Shown here one piece after another: positions 7,772-16,624 of a DNA stretch of 64,000 nt; the stretch's first letter is position 1, and each line of letters starts with the position of its first letter. Source of the DNA: Actinosynnema pretiosum (GTDB lineage: Bacteria; Actinomycetota; Actinomycetes; Mycobacteriales; Pseudonocardiaceae); contig NZ_JAMTCF010000008.1 of assembly GCF_024171695.1 (NCBI RefSeq), positions 180,338 to 244,337 on the forward strand. The letters run 5' to 3'. Position numbers and translations under genes: made by a program. The notes beneath the pieces are model-generated. The model did no database searches, was not told where the DNA came from, and saw nothing but the letters and a program-made list of their open reading frames with translations.

Positions 7772-8319
7772 GCGGGGTGGCCGCGCCTGTGGCCCGCAAG
7801 GCCCGTGCTTTCCGGCCGGAAGCGGCCGGGTCCCCGATCCGGTGGCGTGCCTCTTGAACCGGGCGGTGCGCTTCCGGGGGAGGCGGCGTGCTCCTCGGGG
7901 CGGGGTGCGTTCCTCAGGCCGGGATCGCAGCGAGTCCGGTTCCGGGGCGTTCGGGTGCCCGCCCCGGTGGAAAGAGGTTGAACCGGTGGGCCATCGGGGT
8001 GGAAAACCCCTCCGCCGGTCCCTGGTCGGGGATGGCGAGCGCTTGCGGGGGTAGTGATTCGGCCCGAGGAGCGGTGCGGGGCTCGGGTGCCGGGCCGGGG
8101 GAGCGGGGCGGTGCGGCGTGCCGGACCGCAGGCGGAGGGCTGTTGGGCTGGGAAAGGCCGGGATTGAGGGGTGGTTCCGGCGGTTTCCGGCTCACGAGGG
8201 GTGTCCTCCGCCCGCTTCCGCCCCTGACCGCCACCCGGTTCCCGCGCGTTCGACCCGCGTCGTCGAGGGTCGGTCGCGCGGTCAGCCGGTCAGGAGAGCC
8301 GCCGCAGGGAGAGCCGTCG
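7772..8319. other. Gene-free convergent region
   Basis: About 550 bases between convergent genes. Several frames are open, as expected at this GC content, but the translations are compositionally biased (Arg/Pro/Gly) with no start signals or recognisable domain. I support no gene here. It is an unusually long gap for this window and may be a decayed gene. Confidence 0.4.
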
Positions 8320-9273
8320 TCAGGGGAGCTGCCACTGCAGGCCGTACCCCCGGTCCGGGCGCAGGCCGCTCGCCGCGTACTTCACCTCGCCGATCGAGTC
8401 GACCTCGATCAGGTCCGGCTCGGGCGCGGGGTCGTCGGCGTCCCGGTGGTAGGCGCCGTCCACCCGCCACACCCGCTCGGGCAGCCGCTCCTGGCCGAAC
8501 CGGACGGTCAGCCGGAAGTCCGCGCACGGCCGCTCCGGCCAGAACACGTACCTCGGTTGCATCTCCTGCCCCCTCGGCAGGCTCACCTGGAGCGAGAAGT
8601 CGCACTCCTCGCCCAGGTCGAGCGGCTTGGGCAGTCGCAGGTGCAGCAGGTGCCGCCTGGCCGACGGCTGTTCCTGGGCGATCCGCTCGACGCCGTTCAC
8701 CACCTGCACGTCGAGCGTCCCCGGCGGCCCGCCGGGCGTCGCGGGCGGCAGGCTGATCGACCAGGTGATGACCTCCAGCCCGTCCACCCCGGACACGACC
8801 GTGCGGTCCTCCGTGCACACCGGGGTGGGCCCGTCCAGCCGCAGCACCGCCCTGAACCGAGAGAACCACCACGGCTGCGCCTGCTCCCCCGGCGAGGCGA
8901 CCGGCGCGGGCGCGGTGTGCTCGCCGACCTCGGCGAGCCTGGTCAGCGCCTGCTCGACCCGCCTGCGCGCGGTGCGCTCGCCGATCCGGTACTCCTCGGC
9001 GAGCCAGTTGATCCGCTCGCGCAGGAACGGCTCGCGCGCGTCCTCGTGCACGGCGAGCGCGACCAGCGCGGCCACCCGCATGTCCTCGGGCAGGTCCTGC
9101 GCGGCCAGCAGCGCCCAGGCCACCACCTTCTCCCGGACCGCCGCCGCCCCGTCGCCCGCCTCGACGCCGCACACCCCGCGCAGGGACGGGCCGACGTGCC
9201 GGTCGATCGCGGGGACGTGCACCCCCCTGCTCCGGCTGAGCTCCCGGAGTTCCTTCACCAGCGCGTCCGTCAT
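8320..9273 (-). CDS. Conserved actinobacterial protein of unknown function, N-terminal HTH-like domain
   Basis: 317 residues from ATG 9273, preceded by GAGAGGGG at good spacing. Residues 1-115 are helical (LVKELRELSRSRGVHVPAID, then RVAALVALAVHED, ending IGERTARRRVEQALTRLAE). I have seen this N-terminal module on diverse actinobacterial proteins; the last part looks like a helix-turn-helix. Residues 135-317 are beta-rich, with Trp/Tyr and charged strands (GLEVITWSISLP, CDFSLQVSLPRG, ADFRLTVRFG), perhaps a ligand-sensing domain. No signal peptide or membrane helix is seen. The combination suggests a one-component sensor or regulator, but this is inference only. The upstream region carries two inverted repeats that could be operators. 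Confidence 0.55.
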   Translation of the reverse strand: MTDALVKELRELSRSRGVHVPAIDRHVGPSLRGVCGVEAGDGAAAVREKVVAWALLAAQDLPEDMRVAALVALAVHEDAREPFLRERINWLAEEYRIGERTARRRVEQALTRLAEVGEHTAPAPVASPGEQAQPWWFSRFRAVLRLDGPTPVCTEDRTVVSGVDGLEVITWSISLPPATPGGPPGTLDVQVVNGVERIAQEQPSARRHLLHLRLPKPLDLGEECDFSLQVSLPRGQEMQPRYVFWPERPCADFRLTVRFGQERLPERVWRVDGAYHRDADDPAPEPDLIEVDSIGEVKYAASGLRPDRGYGLQWQLP

Positions 9274-9388
9274 CGGTCCCCTCTCGCGGTGGCGCCGCCG
9301 CCGCACCGGCCTCGCGGTGAACGGCGCTCGCCGCTGCTGCACTCGGTTGCACGTGCCGTCGTTGTCGAGGCCCCGACCACGATCGTTA

Positions 9389-9421
9389 CCCACCGGGACC
9401 GGTCGGGCACGCCCCGGTGGG
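9389..9421. promoter_or_regulatory. Inverted repeat, possible operator
   Basis: Perfect 9-bp arms CCCACCGGG and CCCGGTGGG are separated by 15 bases, 115 bases upstream of the start at 9273. It could be an operator or a stem-loop in the leader of that gene. Confidence 0.3.
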
Positions 9422-9449
9422 ACCTCTCGGCGCGTCGCGAACCCCATTG

Positions 9450-9466
9450 TCCGAAGATTATTCGGA
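9450..9466. promoter_or_regulatory. Palindrome TCCGAA-N5-TTCGGA, candidate operator
   Basis: A perfect 6+6 inverted repeat around GATTA lies in an AT-richer pocket between the divergent genes starting at 9273 and 9694. The spacing is typical of a dimeric regulator site. The rest of 9467-9693 has further AT-rich tracts near 9575-9600 suited to a promoter for the plus-strand gene. No gene is seen in 9274-9693. Confidence 0.35.
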
Positions 9467-9693
9467 TGATTTCGCGCGCCCGGTTCCGCCGGTCGAGTTG
9501 AATTGATCTTGAATCGCCGCAGCGGGGGCCGCTCGGAGTAGTGGCGCTGCGTGCCGATGGCGCTACGCAGGGGATTTAAAACTCCGTTAATTATCTCAAG
9601 TGGGTGAACTTCTGTTAGTCCGAACTAGTGGCGCAAGAGCGCGCGCGTTACTAACGGACAGCACACCCAGCACCGACGACGGGACCGGCACCT

Positions 9694-10452
9694 GTGAACC
9701 ACGAAACGATGCAGCACTTCACCTCGGGCCCGTGGATCGTGATCATGTCCTACGTGGTGTCCGTGGTGGGCTCGCTCATCGGCCTGTCCTGCATGGCAAG
9801 GGCCCGGCACGAGCAGGCCGAGGGCGCCAAGGTCGTCTGGACCGTCCTCGCCGCGTTCTCCATCGGCGGCGTCGGCATCTGGCTCATGCACTTCGTGGCG
9901 ATGCTGGAGTTCCACCCCGGCGCCACCAGCTACTTCTCCGCGCCGCTGACCGCGCTGTCCGCGCTGCTGGCCGTCACGGTCATGGGCGGCGCGCTGGCGA
10001 TGATCACCCTGACCCCGTTCAGCCGGACCAAGCTGCTGGTCGCGGGCGCGGTCGCGGGCCTGGGCGTCGCCGGGATGCACTACCTCGGCATGGCCGCGGT
10101 GAGCTTCAAGGGCACGCTCAGCTACAACCCGCTGCTGGTCGTGCTCTCGGTGCTCATCGCGATCGCCGCCGCCACCGCCGCGCTGTGGTTCACCGTGGTC
10201 GTGCGCACCGCGTCGGCCTGCGTCGCCGCAGGCCTGGTGATGGGCCTCGCCGTGTCCGGGATGCACCACACGGGCATGGCGGCGGCCTCGGTCGAGCTGA
10301 ACGCCACGCTGCCCGAGCCCACCGGCAGCGACGTGTTCTCCCTGGTCTTCCCGGCGTTCGTGGTCAGCGGCCTGATCGTCTCGGTGGTGCTGTGGCGGCT
10401 GTTCACCTCGGAGAACTTCACCTTCGGCGAGCGGGCCAGGGTGGTGCGCTGA
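9694..10452 (+). CDS. MHYT-domain integral membrane sensor
   Basis: 252 residues with seven predicted membrane helices. The family's signature motifs are present in MHFVAM (65-70), MHYLGM (about 129) and MHHTGM (about 190), whose His/Met residues are proposed to bind copper or sense diatomic gases or redox state. In most bacteria MHYT is the input domain of GGDEF/EAL or kinase proteins. Here it stands alone, a form also common in actinobacteria, with a short basic C-terminal tail. The start is GTG 9694 with only a weak ribosome-binding site; ATG 9709 is an alternative. A hairpin follows the stop. Confidence 0.85.
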   Translation: MNHETMQHFTSGPWIVIMSYVVSVVGSLIGLSCMARARHEQAEGAKVVWTVLAAFSIGGVGIWLMHFVAMLEFHPGATSYFSAPLTALSALLAVTVMGGALAMITLTPFSRTKLLVAGAVAGLGVAGMHYLGMAAVSFKGTLSYNPLLVVLSVLIAIAAATAALWFTVVVRTASACVAAGLVMGLAVSGMHHTGMAAASVELNATLPEPTGSDVFSLVFPAFVVSGLIVSVVLWRLFTSENFTFGERARVVR

Positions 10453-10488
10453 CCCCCGGCCCGCGCTCGGGGACCGGGCGGCCGGGGG
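10453..10488 (+). terminator. GC-rich hairpin after the MHYT gene
   Basis: 9-bp arms CCCCCGGCC and GGCCGGGGG with an 18-base loop begin right after the stop codon at 10452. Confidence 0.45.
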
Positions 10489-10507
10489 CCGTCGTTAGAG
10501 TGACCGG

Positions 10508-11065
10508 GTGAGCGATCCGGGCGTGGACATCTACACCGACGGGGCCTGCCGCCCCAACCCCGGCCCCGGCGGGTGGGGCGTGCTGCTCCGGTACGGCGCG
10601 CACGAGCGCGAGCTGTGCGGCGGCGAGGCCGGGGTCACCACGAACAACCGCATGGAGCTGACCGCCCCGATCCGCGCGCTCGACGCCCTGACCAGGCCCT
10701 CGGTCGTCCGGCTGCACACCGACAGCACCTACGTCCGCAACGGCATCACCCAGTGGATCAAGGGCTGGAAGGCCAAGGGCTGGCTCACCAAGGGCAAGGA
10801 GCCGGTGAAGAACGCCGACCTCTGGCGCGCGCTGGACCTGGCCGCCGCGCGGCACCGGGTCGAGTGGCGGTGGGTCAAGGGCCACGCGGGCGACGAGGGC
10901 AACGAGCGCGCCGACCGGCTGGCCGAGCGCGGCCTGCTCGAAGCCGTGGAGGCCGCGAAGGCCGACCCGGTCGCCGCCGCCGAGCTGGCCGCCGAGGTCC
11001 AGCGGAGCCAGGCGAGCACCCAGGCGGACCTGGCTGTGGAACGGGCCTCGGTCCGGCTGTTCTGA
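10508..11065 (+). CDS. rnhA: Ribonuclease HI
   Basis: 185 residues. It cleaves the RNA strand of RNA-DNA hybrids in the cytoplasm, removing primers and R-loops. The RNase H fold and catalytic acids are all visible: DIYTDGAC (D11), NNRMEL (E50), LHTDSTYV (D72), and [13 protein letters not shown] with H126 and D136. The basic handle region typical of E. coli RNase HI is present as [18 protein letters not shown]. The enzyme ends near residue 145 in most homologues; here an extra 40-residue Ala/Glu-rich helical tail follows. The start is GTG 10508, with only a weak upstream GAG. Confidence 0.95.
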   Translation: MSDPGVDIYTDGACRPNPGPGGWGVLLRYGAHERELCGGEAGVTTNNRMELTAPIRALDALTRPSVVRLHTDSTYVRNGITQWIKGWKAKGWLTKGKEPVKNADLWRALDLAAARHRVEWRWVKGHAGDEGNERADRLAERGLLEAVEAAKADPVAAAELAAEVQRSQASTQADLAVERASVRLF

Positions 11066-11329
11066 CCGGGGGACGGGGACGCGCTCCGGCGGACCCCGCG
11101 TGGACCGCAACCGGGTGCGCGCCCACCGCGCCGCGTCCCGGCGCACCGATGTCCCACCGGGACCGCGTTCCGGCGGAAACCGGGTCGACCGAGGCCCCAC
11201 CAGGGCGGATCGCCCCCGTTCCGGGTGTCCGGGGGGCCGGTGAGCGGCCTGCCGCCAGCGGGGTGAAACGCAACCGCACAACCGGGTGATGGCGGCTCGG
11301 CGCGGTCGGTGGATCACTAGCGTCGGGGC

Positions 11330-12052
11330 ATGACCGATCTGCACGACCTGGTCCGCAGCGCGCAGGCGGACGTGGGCGCGCGCGTCGTCGCCGAACTGCG
11401 CGCCAGGTTGCTGGACCAGCCCCACGAGTGGGTGGTCGACCAGCTGCTCGGCGAGATCGCCCCCCGGTTCGGCCTGGTCGCGGCCCCCGTGCACCGGGTG
11501 ACGAGCCTGCCGCTGACCCGGTGCACCCTCGGCGACGCGATCGCGCAGCTGACCGCGTGGACCTCCGAGCGCCTGGACGCCGAGTGCTGCCTGCTCGCGC
11601 CACCCGCCCCCGGCGGCCCGCTGATCGGGCCCGCGCACCGCTCCCCGCTGGCCGAGGTGCTGCTCGCCGAGGCCAAGGACCTGCTGCACGCGCTGCTGCT
11701 GGGCGACGAGGCGGGCGGGGTGCGGCTGCGCCGGGTCCGCCGCTGCCTGCTCACCCTGGCGCTGCCCGCCGACAAGGCCGCCGTGTTCGGGTTCCTCGGC
11801 GCGGGCGCGTCCCGGTGCGAGCTCGGCGAGTTCGAGTTCGGCGAGGTGGAGGAGGGCCTGGTGGGCAGCGGGGTGGTCGCCGCGCTGCGGCTGATCAACC
11901 GGCTGGAGGTCAACGAGGTGGTGCTGTACGCGCGGGTGGAGGACGTGCCCGCCGATGGCGTGCCCTCGGACGGCGCGCCGGTGGGCGACGTGCCCTCGGA
12001 CGGCGCGCCGGTGGGTGGCGCGACCGCGCGCGGACCCGGCGCCGAGGGATGA
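11330..12052 (+). CDS. Uncharacterised protein with repetitive C-terminus
   Basis: 240 residues from ATG 11330. The first 200 are a well-balanced, mostly helical domain (LHDLVRSAQADVGARVVAEL, LTRCTLGDAIAQLTAWTSE, LLAEAKDLLHALLLG) followed by a beta segment (ADKAAVFGFLGAGASRCELGE) and VVAALRLINRLEVNEVVLY. I do not recognise the family. The last 40 residues are built from a duplicated VPSDGAPVG unit, a perfect 30-bp DNA duplication at 11960-12019 except for three bases. No signal peptide or membrane helix is seen. Between rnhA and this gene (11066-11329) I see no gene. A strong hairpin follows. Confidence 0.6.
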   Translation: MTDLHDLVRSAQADVGARVVAELRARLLDQPHEWVVDQLLGEIAPRFGLVAAPVHRVTSLPLTRCTLGDAIAQLTAWTSERLDAECCLLAPPAPGGPLIGPAHRSPLAEVLLAEAKDLLHALLLGDEAGGVRLRRVRRCLLTLALPADKAAVFGFLGAGASRCELGEFEFGEVEEGLVGSGVVAALRLINRLEVNEVVLYARVEDVPADGVPSDGAPVGDVPSDGAPVGGATARGPGAEG

Positions 12053-12083
12053 CGACCGCAGCCCAGCGACCCTGAACAGCGCG

Positions 12084-12122
12084 GCGGGGGCGGTCCGGGG
12101 AAGATCCCCGTCCCGCCCCCGC
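12084..12122. terminator. Strong bidirectional hairpin terminator
   Basis: Arms GCGGGGGCGG/CCGCCCCCGC enclose a second stem CGGGGA/TCCCCG with loop AGA and a small internal loop. It lies between convergent genes ending at 12052 and 12184. Confidence 0.7.
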
Positions 12123-12183
12123 CCCGAGCGCTCACCGGTCGGCCGACCGGGTCCTCATCCAGCGCTTCGCCGCCCGTGCCGGA

Positions 12184-14274
12184 TCAGAACCCGATCCGGC
12201 ACCCGGCCACCACGATCTCCTGACCCAGCGGCGTCACCACGCGGACCGCGTACTGGGTCAGCGACCCGTCCGACCCGATCACCGTCTGGTTCACGTAGAT
12301 CTGCGCGACGCCCAGGATGTTGATCGTCGCCGTCGCGGACCCGACGATCTGCCCGTTGATCGAGGCCACCGTCGAGGACCCCGCCAGCCCGTCACCGGTC
12401 GACGTGCACTGCGAGGACACCGCGCCGATCGTGATCGCCCCGAGCAGCAGGCTGCCGCCCGCCACCGAGCTGAACGCCGTGGTCGTGCCGGTGGTGCCGT
12501 CCACGTTGCAGTTCGCGTTGACCGCGCCCACCGTCAGCAGGTTCACCACGTTGAGCGACAGCGTGCTGTTGTTGGTGTTCGGCGGGCACGCCGAGTACGG
12601 CGTCTTGGCCAGCGTGATCAGCCCGGCCGCGCTCAGGCCCCACGCCTCGGCCCGCGCGAACGCCGCCGTGGTCGTGCTGCCGGTGCCCACCCCGCCGTCG
12701 TCGTCGGTCGCCGTCACCCGCACGGTGTACTGCCCGACCGAGCCGTACGCGTGCGCCGCGGAGCAGGTGCTCCCCGACACGGTCCCGTTCACCACGGTCC
12801 CGTCGCCGAAGTCGATCCGGCAGGTGAACGTGTCGTTCGCGCCGGGGTCGGTGATCGTGCCGGTCACCGTCACGGCCGACCCGGCCTGCGCGGCGCCCGA
12901 CGTGGACACCGACACCACCGGGACCGCGTTGGCCACCGTCACCGTGGTCGTCCCGGTCACCGGCGGGTTCACCCCGTCGTTCGCGGTCAGGGTCAACGTC
13001 CACACGCCGTTGTCGGTGCAGGTCACGGTGGTGCTGATCGCGTTCGGGTTGGCGAACGAGCAGCTGGCCCCGGTGCTCACGCCGGACAGCGGCGTCGCGG
13101 TCCAGCGCGTGGTCACCAGCCCGACCGGCGGGGTCACCAGCGCCCCTCCGACGGGCACGGCCGTGCCCTCGGCGGTGGTGTACGGACCACCCAGGGTGAG
13201 CCCCGGCGGCGCCTGCACGGTCACGTTCACGCAGTCGGTGACGCTGCCGTCACCCCCGCCGTCGTTGCCGCTCGCGGTCACGCACACCCGGTGCGCGCCC
13301 ACGGTCAGCGGCGGCGTCGGCACCGACCAGCTCACCTGGGTCGGCCCGGTCTGCGGCAGGCCCGCGACGGACAGCGCGGTGATCGGGATCTGCGGCCCGC
13401 CGTCCACGCTGACCACGAGCCCGGTCAGCGTCGAGTTGATCACGCTGGGCACGACGCTCGGCAGCGCGGCCGGGTTCGGCACCTCGGTGCACGTGCCGCC
13501 GGTCGCGTCCGCGACGCGCTGCAGGCTGGACGCGTAGTTCACGCCGTCGCAGCTCGCGCCCGCGCCCACCGCGAAGGTGTAGATGTCCACGTCGGACCCC
13601 GCCGCCGCGACCGCCGCGCCCACGTTGGAGCCGGAGAAGCCGTCGGACAGGAACACCACGATCTTGCGCCGCTGGGTCTGCGCCGCCGTGACCGTGTTCG
13701 AGGCCAGCAGCGCGGGCACGTAGTCGGTGCCCGCCGAGAAGGTCCGCGCGGTGAACCGGTCGACGCCGCCCGCGCGGATCGACGCCAGCGCGTCCTCCAC
13801 GTCCGGGGTCCCGTTGTTGTTCGCGTCGGTGGCCGCGCCGGTCAACCGCTGGTCGCCCGCCGCCGGGCCCACGTCGGCGATGGCGGCCTTCGTGCCGAAC
13901 GCGACCGCGCCCACCGAGCCGACCACGGACCGCGACGCGGCGGCGACCTGGTTGAGCCCCCGCGCCGCGCCCACCTCGCAGTCGAGCACCGTCTGGGCGT
14001 TCGTGCAGGGGCTGCCGGTGCTGCTGGAGGCGTCCACCACGTAGGTGAGCGCCGTGTCCACCACCGGGACGCCGAGGCCGACCGACGCCGTTCCGGTGAT
14101 CGTGGCGACCCCCTGCGGGAGCACGGCCCCCTGGGTCGGCCCGGTGATCGAGACCGAGATGCCGGTGCCGCCGGGCAGGTTCCCGGTCGTGGCCGCCAGT
14201 GCGGGCGATGCCCCACCCACCAGCAGTCCGGCCAGCGCCAGCGCTACCGCGCCGACCCCGCGTTGAGATACCAC
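12184..14274 (-). CDS. Secreted VWA/PKD surface protein of the choice-of-anchor P type
   Basis: 696 residues from GTG 14274, preceded by GAGGGGAAG. A signal peptide (hydrophobic ALALAGLLVGG, cleavage near ALA-ATT) is followed by a short beta domain. A von Willebrand A-like domain comes next (ALTYVVDASSS at its start, VVFLSDGFSGSN, DVDIYTFAVGAG). Then come Ig/PKD-like domains (CRIDFGDGTVV, YTVRVTATDDDGG). The C-terminal 170-residue domain (AEAWGLSAAGLITLAKTPYS onward) matches the choice-of-anchor P type. The MIDAS motif is imperfect: DASSS lacks the usual DxSxS spacing certainty. Likely role: cell-surface adhesion or matrix protein. No sorting signal or membrane anchor is seen at the C-terminus. 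Confidence 0.75.
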   Translation of the reverse strand: MVSQRGVGAVALALAGLLVGGASPALAATTGNLPGGTGISVSITGPTQGAVLPQGVATITGTASVGLGVPVVDTALTYVVDASSSTGSPCTNAQTVLDCEVGAARGLNQVAAASRSVVGSVGAVAFGTKAAIADVGPAAGDQRLTGAATDANNNGTPDVEDALASIRAGGVDRFTARTFSAGTDYVPALLASNTVTAAQTQRRKIVVFLSDGFSGSNVGAAVAAAGSDVDIYTFAVGAGASCDGVNYASSLQRVADATGGTCTEVPNPAALPSVVPSVINSTLTGLVVSVDGGPQIPITALSVAGLPQTGPTQVSWSVPTPPLTVGAHRVCVTASGNDGGGDGSVTDCVNVTVQAPPGLTLGGPYTTAEGTAVPVGGALVTPPVGLVTTRWTATPLSGVSTGASCSFANPNAISTTVTCTDNGVWTLTLTANDGVNPPVTGTTTVTVANAVPVVSVSTSGAAQAGSAVTVTGTITDPGANDTFTCRIDFGDGTVVNGTVSGSTCSAAHAYGSVGQYTVRVTATDDDGGVGTGSTTTAAFARAEAWGLSAAGLITLAKTPYSACPPNTNNSTLSLNVVNLLTVGAVNANCNVDGTTGTTTAFSSVAGGSLLLGAITIGAVSSQCTSTGDGLAGSSTVASINGQIVGSATATINILGVAQIYVNQTVIGSDGSLTQYAVRVVTPLGQEIVVAGCRIGF

Positions 14275-14351
14275 GTCGTCACTTCCCCTCGCAGTGGATG
14301 TCCGCGCAATGAGGAAAACGCAAACGAACTGATCGGACGCCGACTCTAAGA

Positions 14352-14371
14352 GGTGAGTAACCGCAGGTAAC
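14352..14371 (-). promoter_or_regulatory. Direct repeat upstream of the surface-protein gene
   Basis: On the minus strand the bases read GTTACCTGCG followed by GTTACTCACC: two half-sites of 10 bases sharing GTTAC. They lie about 78 bases upstream of the start at 14274. This resembles tandem activator sites (PHO-box-like spacing), but the identity of the regulator is unknown. The rest of 14275-14544 holds no gene. Confidence 0.25.
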
Positions 14372-14544
14372 AGGACTGCGGCCCTGGTCTCACCCGGTCC
14401 AGCGACGCGGACCATCCACTTGGGAGGGTTGGGTTCAGCGCACTCATCGTCTCAGTGGACGAATGTCCCTTTAGGATCTTTCCGACTGAAAAATCCACCC
14501 GCACAGGTGGGGGACACCGGGAGATCCGCCCGAGAACGCGGAGC

Positions 14545-14587
14545 GCGCACGGGCGCCGCCCCCTCGGGGGGAGCGCCACCCGTGCGC
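14545..14587 (-). terminator. Two-part hairpin after the alpha-galactosidase gene
   Basis: Outer arms GCGCACGGG/CCCGTGCGC enclose an inner CCCCC/GGGGG stem, ending 17 bases downstream of the minus-strand stop at 14604. Confidence 0.6.
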
Positions 14588-14603
14588 GTCCGGAAGACCG
14601 CCG

Positions 14604-16274
14604 CTACTGCCGCGACCACCGCTGGTTCGGCCCGCTGTTGCACCGCCACAGCGCGATCGGCGACCCGTTGAGGTTGTTCTCCGGCAGGTGCCCGGCCGTC
14701 ACGTCCAGGCACAGCCCGCTCGCGGCGTTCACCAGCTGCCCGGACGCCTGCCGCGTCCACCGCTGGTTCGCCCCGCCGTTGCACTCCCACGTCACGACCC
14801 GGGTGCCCTCGGCGGCGCCGTTCGCGAACGCCTCCAGGCAGTGCTCGCCCTGAACCCGCAGCTCACCCGCCGGGGTGTGCCGGAACTGCTGGTTCGGCCC
14901 GCCGTTGCAGTCCCACAGCGCGACCTGCACCCCGGTCCGGCCGTTCGGCAGGTCCAGGCAGCGCCCCGACGACCCGCCGACCAGGTTCGTCGCACCGGCT
15001 GGCGGCGGCGAGTCCGCCCTGATCCGCATCACCACCACGCCGTGCGCGGGCACCCGCGCGGTGATCACCCCGGTGAACCGCCTGGTCGCCCCGGTCCACA
15101 GGTCCGTCGCGGTGGATCCGCCGCCGGGCAGCCCGATGGCCTGCAACGAGGTCCCGACGACCGCCTCGGCGCCGCCCTCGTTGAACAGCACCACCGACCG
15201 GTCGCCGTTCGCCAGCGGCTTGCTCAGCACGTGCCGCGCCCCGGACGAGGACACCGGACGCGCCTGCACGCCCAGCGGGTCCTGGTTGACCGCGATCAAC
15301 CCCCGGTTGAGGTAGATCGCCATCGTCTCCGGCGTGGCCACCCGCAGGTCGGCGCCGATCAGCAGCGGGGCCGCCATCTGCGCCCACAGCGTGAAGTGGC
15401 TGCGGTACTCGGTGGTGGTCATGCCGCCGTTGCCGACCTCCAGCATGTCCGGGTCGTTCCAGCCGCCGGGGCCCGCCGCGTCGTTCAGCGGGGCGTTGCG
15501 GTGGAAGATGTCCACCACGCTGCCCCACGTGTCGGTGATGTCCGGGGTGGTGCGCCACAGGTGCCCGACGTCGCGCGCCCACGTCCACGGCTGGTTCTCG
15601 CCCCACTCGCACACGCTGAACACGATCCGCCTGCCGGTGGCCAGCAGCGCGTCCCGCATGGTCGTGTAGCGCTGGCGGGCGTCGATGCCCTGGTTGAAGC
15701 AGTTGTCGTACTTCAGGTAGTCCACGCCCCAGGCCGCGAACGCCGCCGCGTCGCGCTGCTCGTGCCCGAGGCTGCCGGGGTAGCCCGCGCAGGTGTGCGT
15801 GCCAGCGTCGCCGTACAGGCCCAGGAGCAGGCCCCTGGAGTGCACGTAGTCGGCGACGTGCTTGATGCCCTTGGGGAACTTGACCGGGTCGGCCACCAGG
15901 TTGCCGCCCGCGTCGCGCTCGCGCAGGGACCAGCAGTCGTCGATGTTGACGTACTTGTAGCCCGCGTCCTTCAGGCCTGAGGACACGAAGACGTCCGCGG
16001 TGGCCATGATCAGCTCTTCGGTGACGTCGCAGCCGAAGGAGTTCCAGTTGTTGAACCCCATCGGCGGGACCCGCGACGCGCCGTCGTCCAGCATGGGGAC
16101 GACCTGGTCGCGCGGGATGCTCGCGCCGTCGAAACCGGTGGTGGGCGGGGCGCTTAACGGCTGCTGCCCGGCGGTGGCGGTGTCGGTGGCGGGTGCGGCC
16201 GAGGCCGGGACCGCCGTTCCGGTGGCCAGCAGGGCCAGCACGGCCCCGGTGATCAGCTTGCGCGCTCGGTGCAT
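14604..16274 (-). CDS. Secreted alpha-galactosidase (GH27) with ricin-type lectin module
   Basis: 556 residues from ATG 16274, with GAGGGGGG upstream. A Sec signal peptide (about residues 1-27) precedes a GH27 TIM barrel starting at PPMGFNNWNSFGCDV (71-84). The catalytic nucleophile is D190 in YLKYDN and the acid/base is D276 in WNDPDMLE. IDDCW and HTCAGYPGSLG are also family marks. A beta-sandwich domain follows. Residues about 430-556 form a CBM13/ricin-B lectin module with three QxW-type repeats (NQQFRH, NQRWTR, NQRWSR). The enzyme should release terminal alpha-galactose, or beta-L-arabinopyranose in some GH27 members, from plant galactomannan or raffinose sugars outside the cell. It is monocistronic. 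Confidence 0.92.
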   Translation of the reverse strand: MHRARKLITGAVLALLATGTAVPASAAPATDTATAGQQPLSAPPTTGFDGASIPRDQVVPMLDDGASRVPPMGFNNWNSFGCDVTEELIMATADVFVSSGLKDAGYKYVNIDDCWSLRERDAGGNLVADPVKFPKGIKHVADYVHSRGLLLGLYGDAGTHTCAGYPGSLGHEQRDAAAFAAWGVDYLKYDNCFNQGIDARQRYTTMRDALLATGRRIVFSVCEWGENQPWTWARDVGHLWRTTPDITDTWGSVVDIFHRNAPLNDAAGPGGWNDPDMLEVGNGGMTTTEYRSHFTLWAQMAAPLLIGADLRVATPETMAIYLNRGLIAVNQDPLGVQARPVSSSGARHVLSKPLANGDRSVVLFNEGGAEAVVGTSLQAIGLPGGGSTATDLWTGATRRFTGVITARVPAHGVVVMRIRADSPPPAGATNLVGGSSGRCLDLPNGRTGVQVALWDCNGGPNQQFRHTPAGELRVQGEHCLEAFANGAAEGTRVVTWECNGGANQRWTRQASGQLVNAASGLCLDVTAGHLPENNLNGSPIALWRCNSGPNQRWSRQ

Positions 16275-16624
16275 GGTCTGGATGCCCCCCTCGTCAGTGG
16301 ACTCCGTTGTGCGCCAACGTGGGAGGAAGATCGTCAGGGCTAGGGGCCGTCGGGCACAACGGGGTTCGCGGAAGTATCACCGAACAGCCGAACCCCCGAG
16401 CGGCCCCGCTGCTCCGGAACGCTGACGCGGCACGCCGCCGGGACGTGGCAGGGGTTGCGTCGAGCGGCCCCCGTGACGCGCGCGATCGGACTTCGCGTTC
16501 CCGCACCCGTGCGACGGGGGTGGGCCGGTCGCACGGACGGGTGGGCTTTCCCGGCGTCACCCGACACGGGCATCACACCCGGACGCCCGCGAGCGACTGA
16601 GCCAGCGGGGGAAGGGGGAACGCC
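16275..16624. other. Divergent intergenic region
   Basis: 350 bases between the alpha-galactosidase and the STAND regulator, transcribed away from each other. No gene is supported. It should hold both promoters. I see no strong palindrome. Confidence 0.4.

Noticed and set aside
9600-9670. Inverted repeat around CTGTTAGTCCG and CTAACGGACAG
   Set aside because: The blocks are transposed relative to each other, so they do not form a true palindrome or stem.
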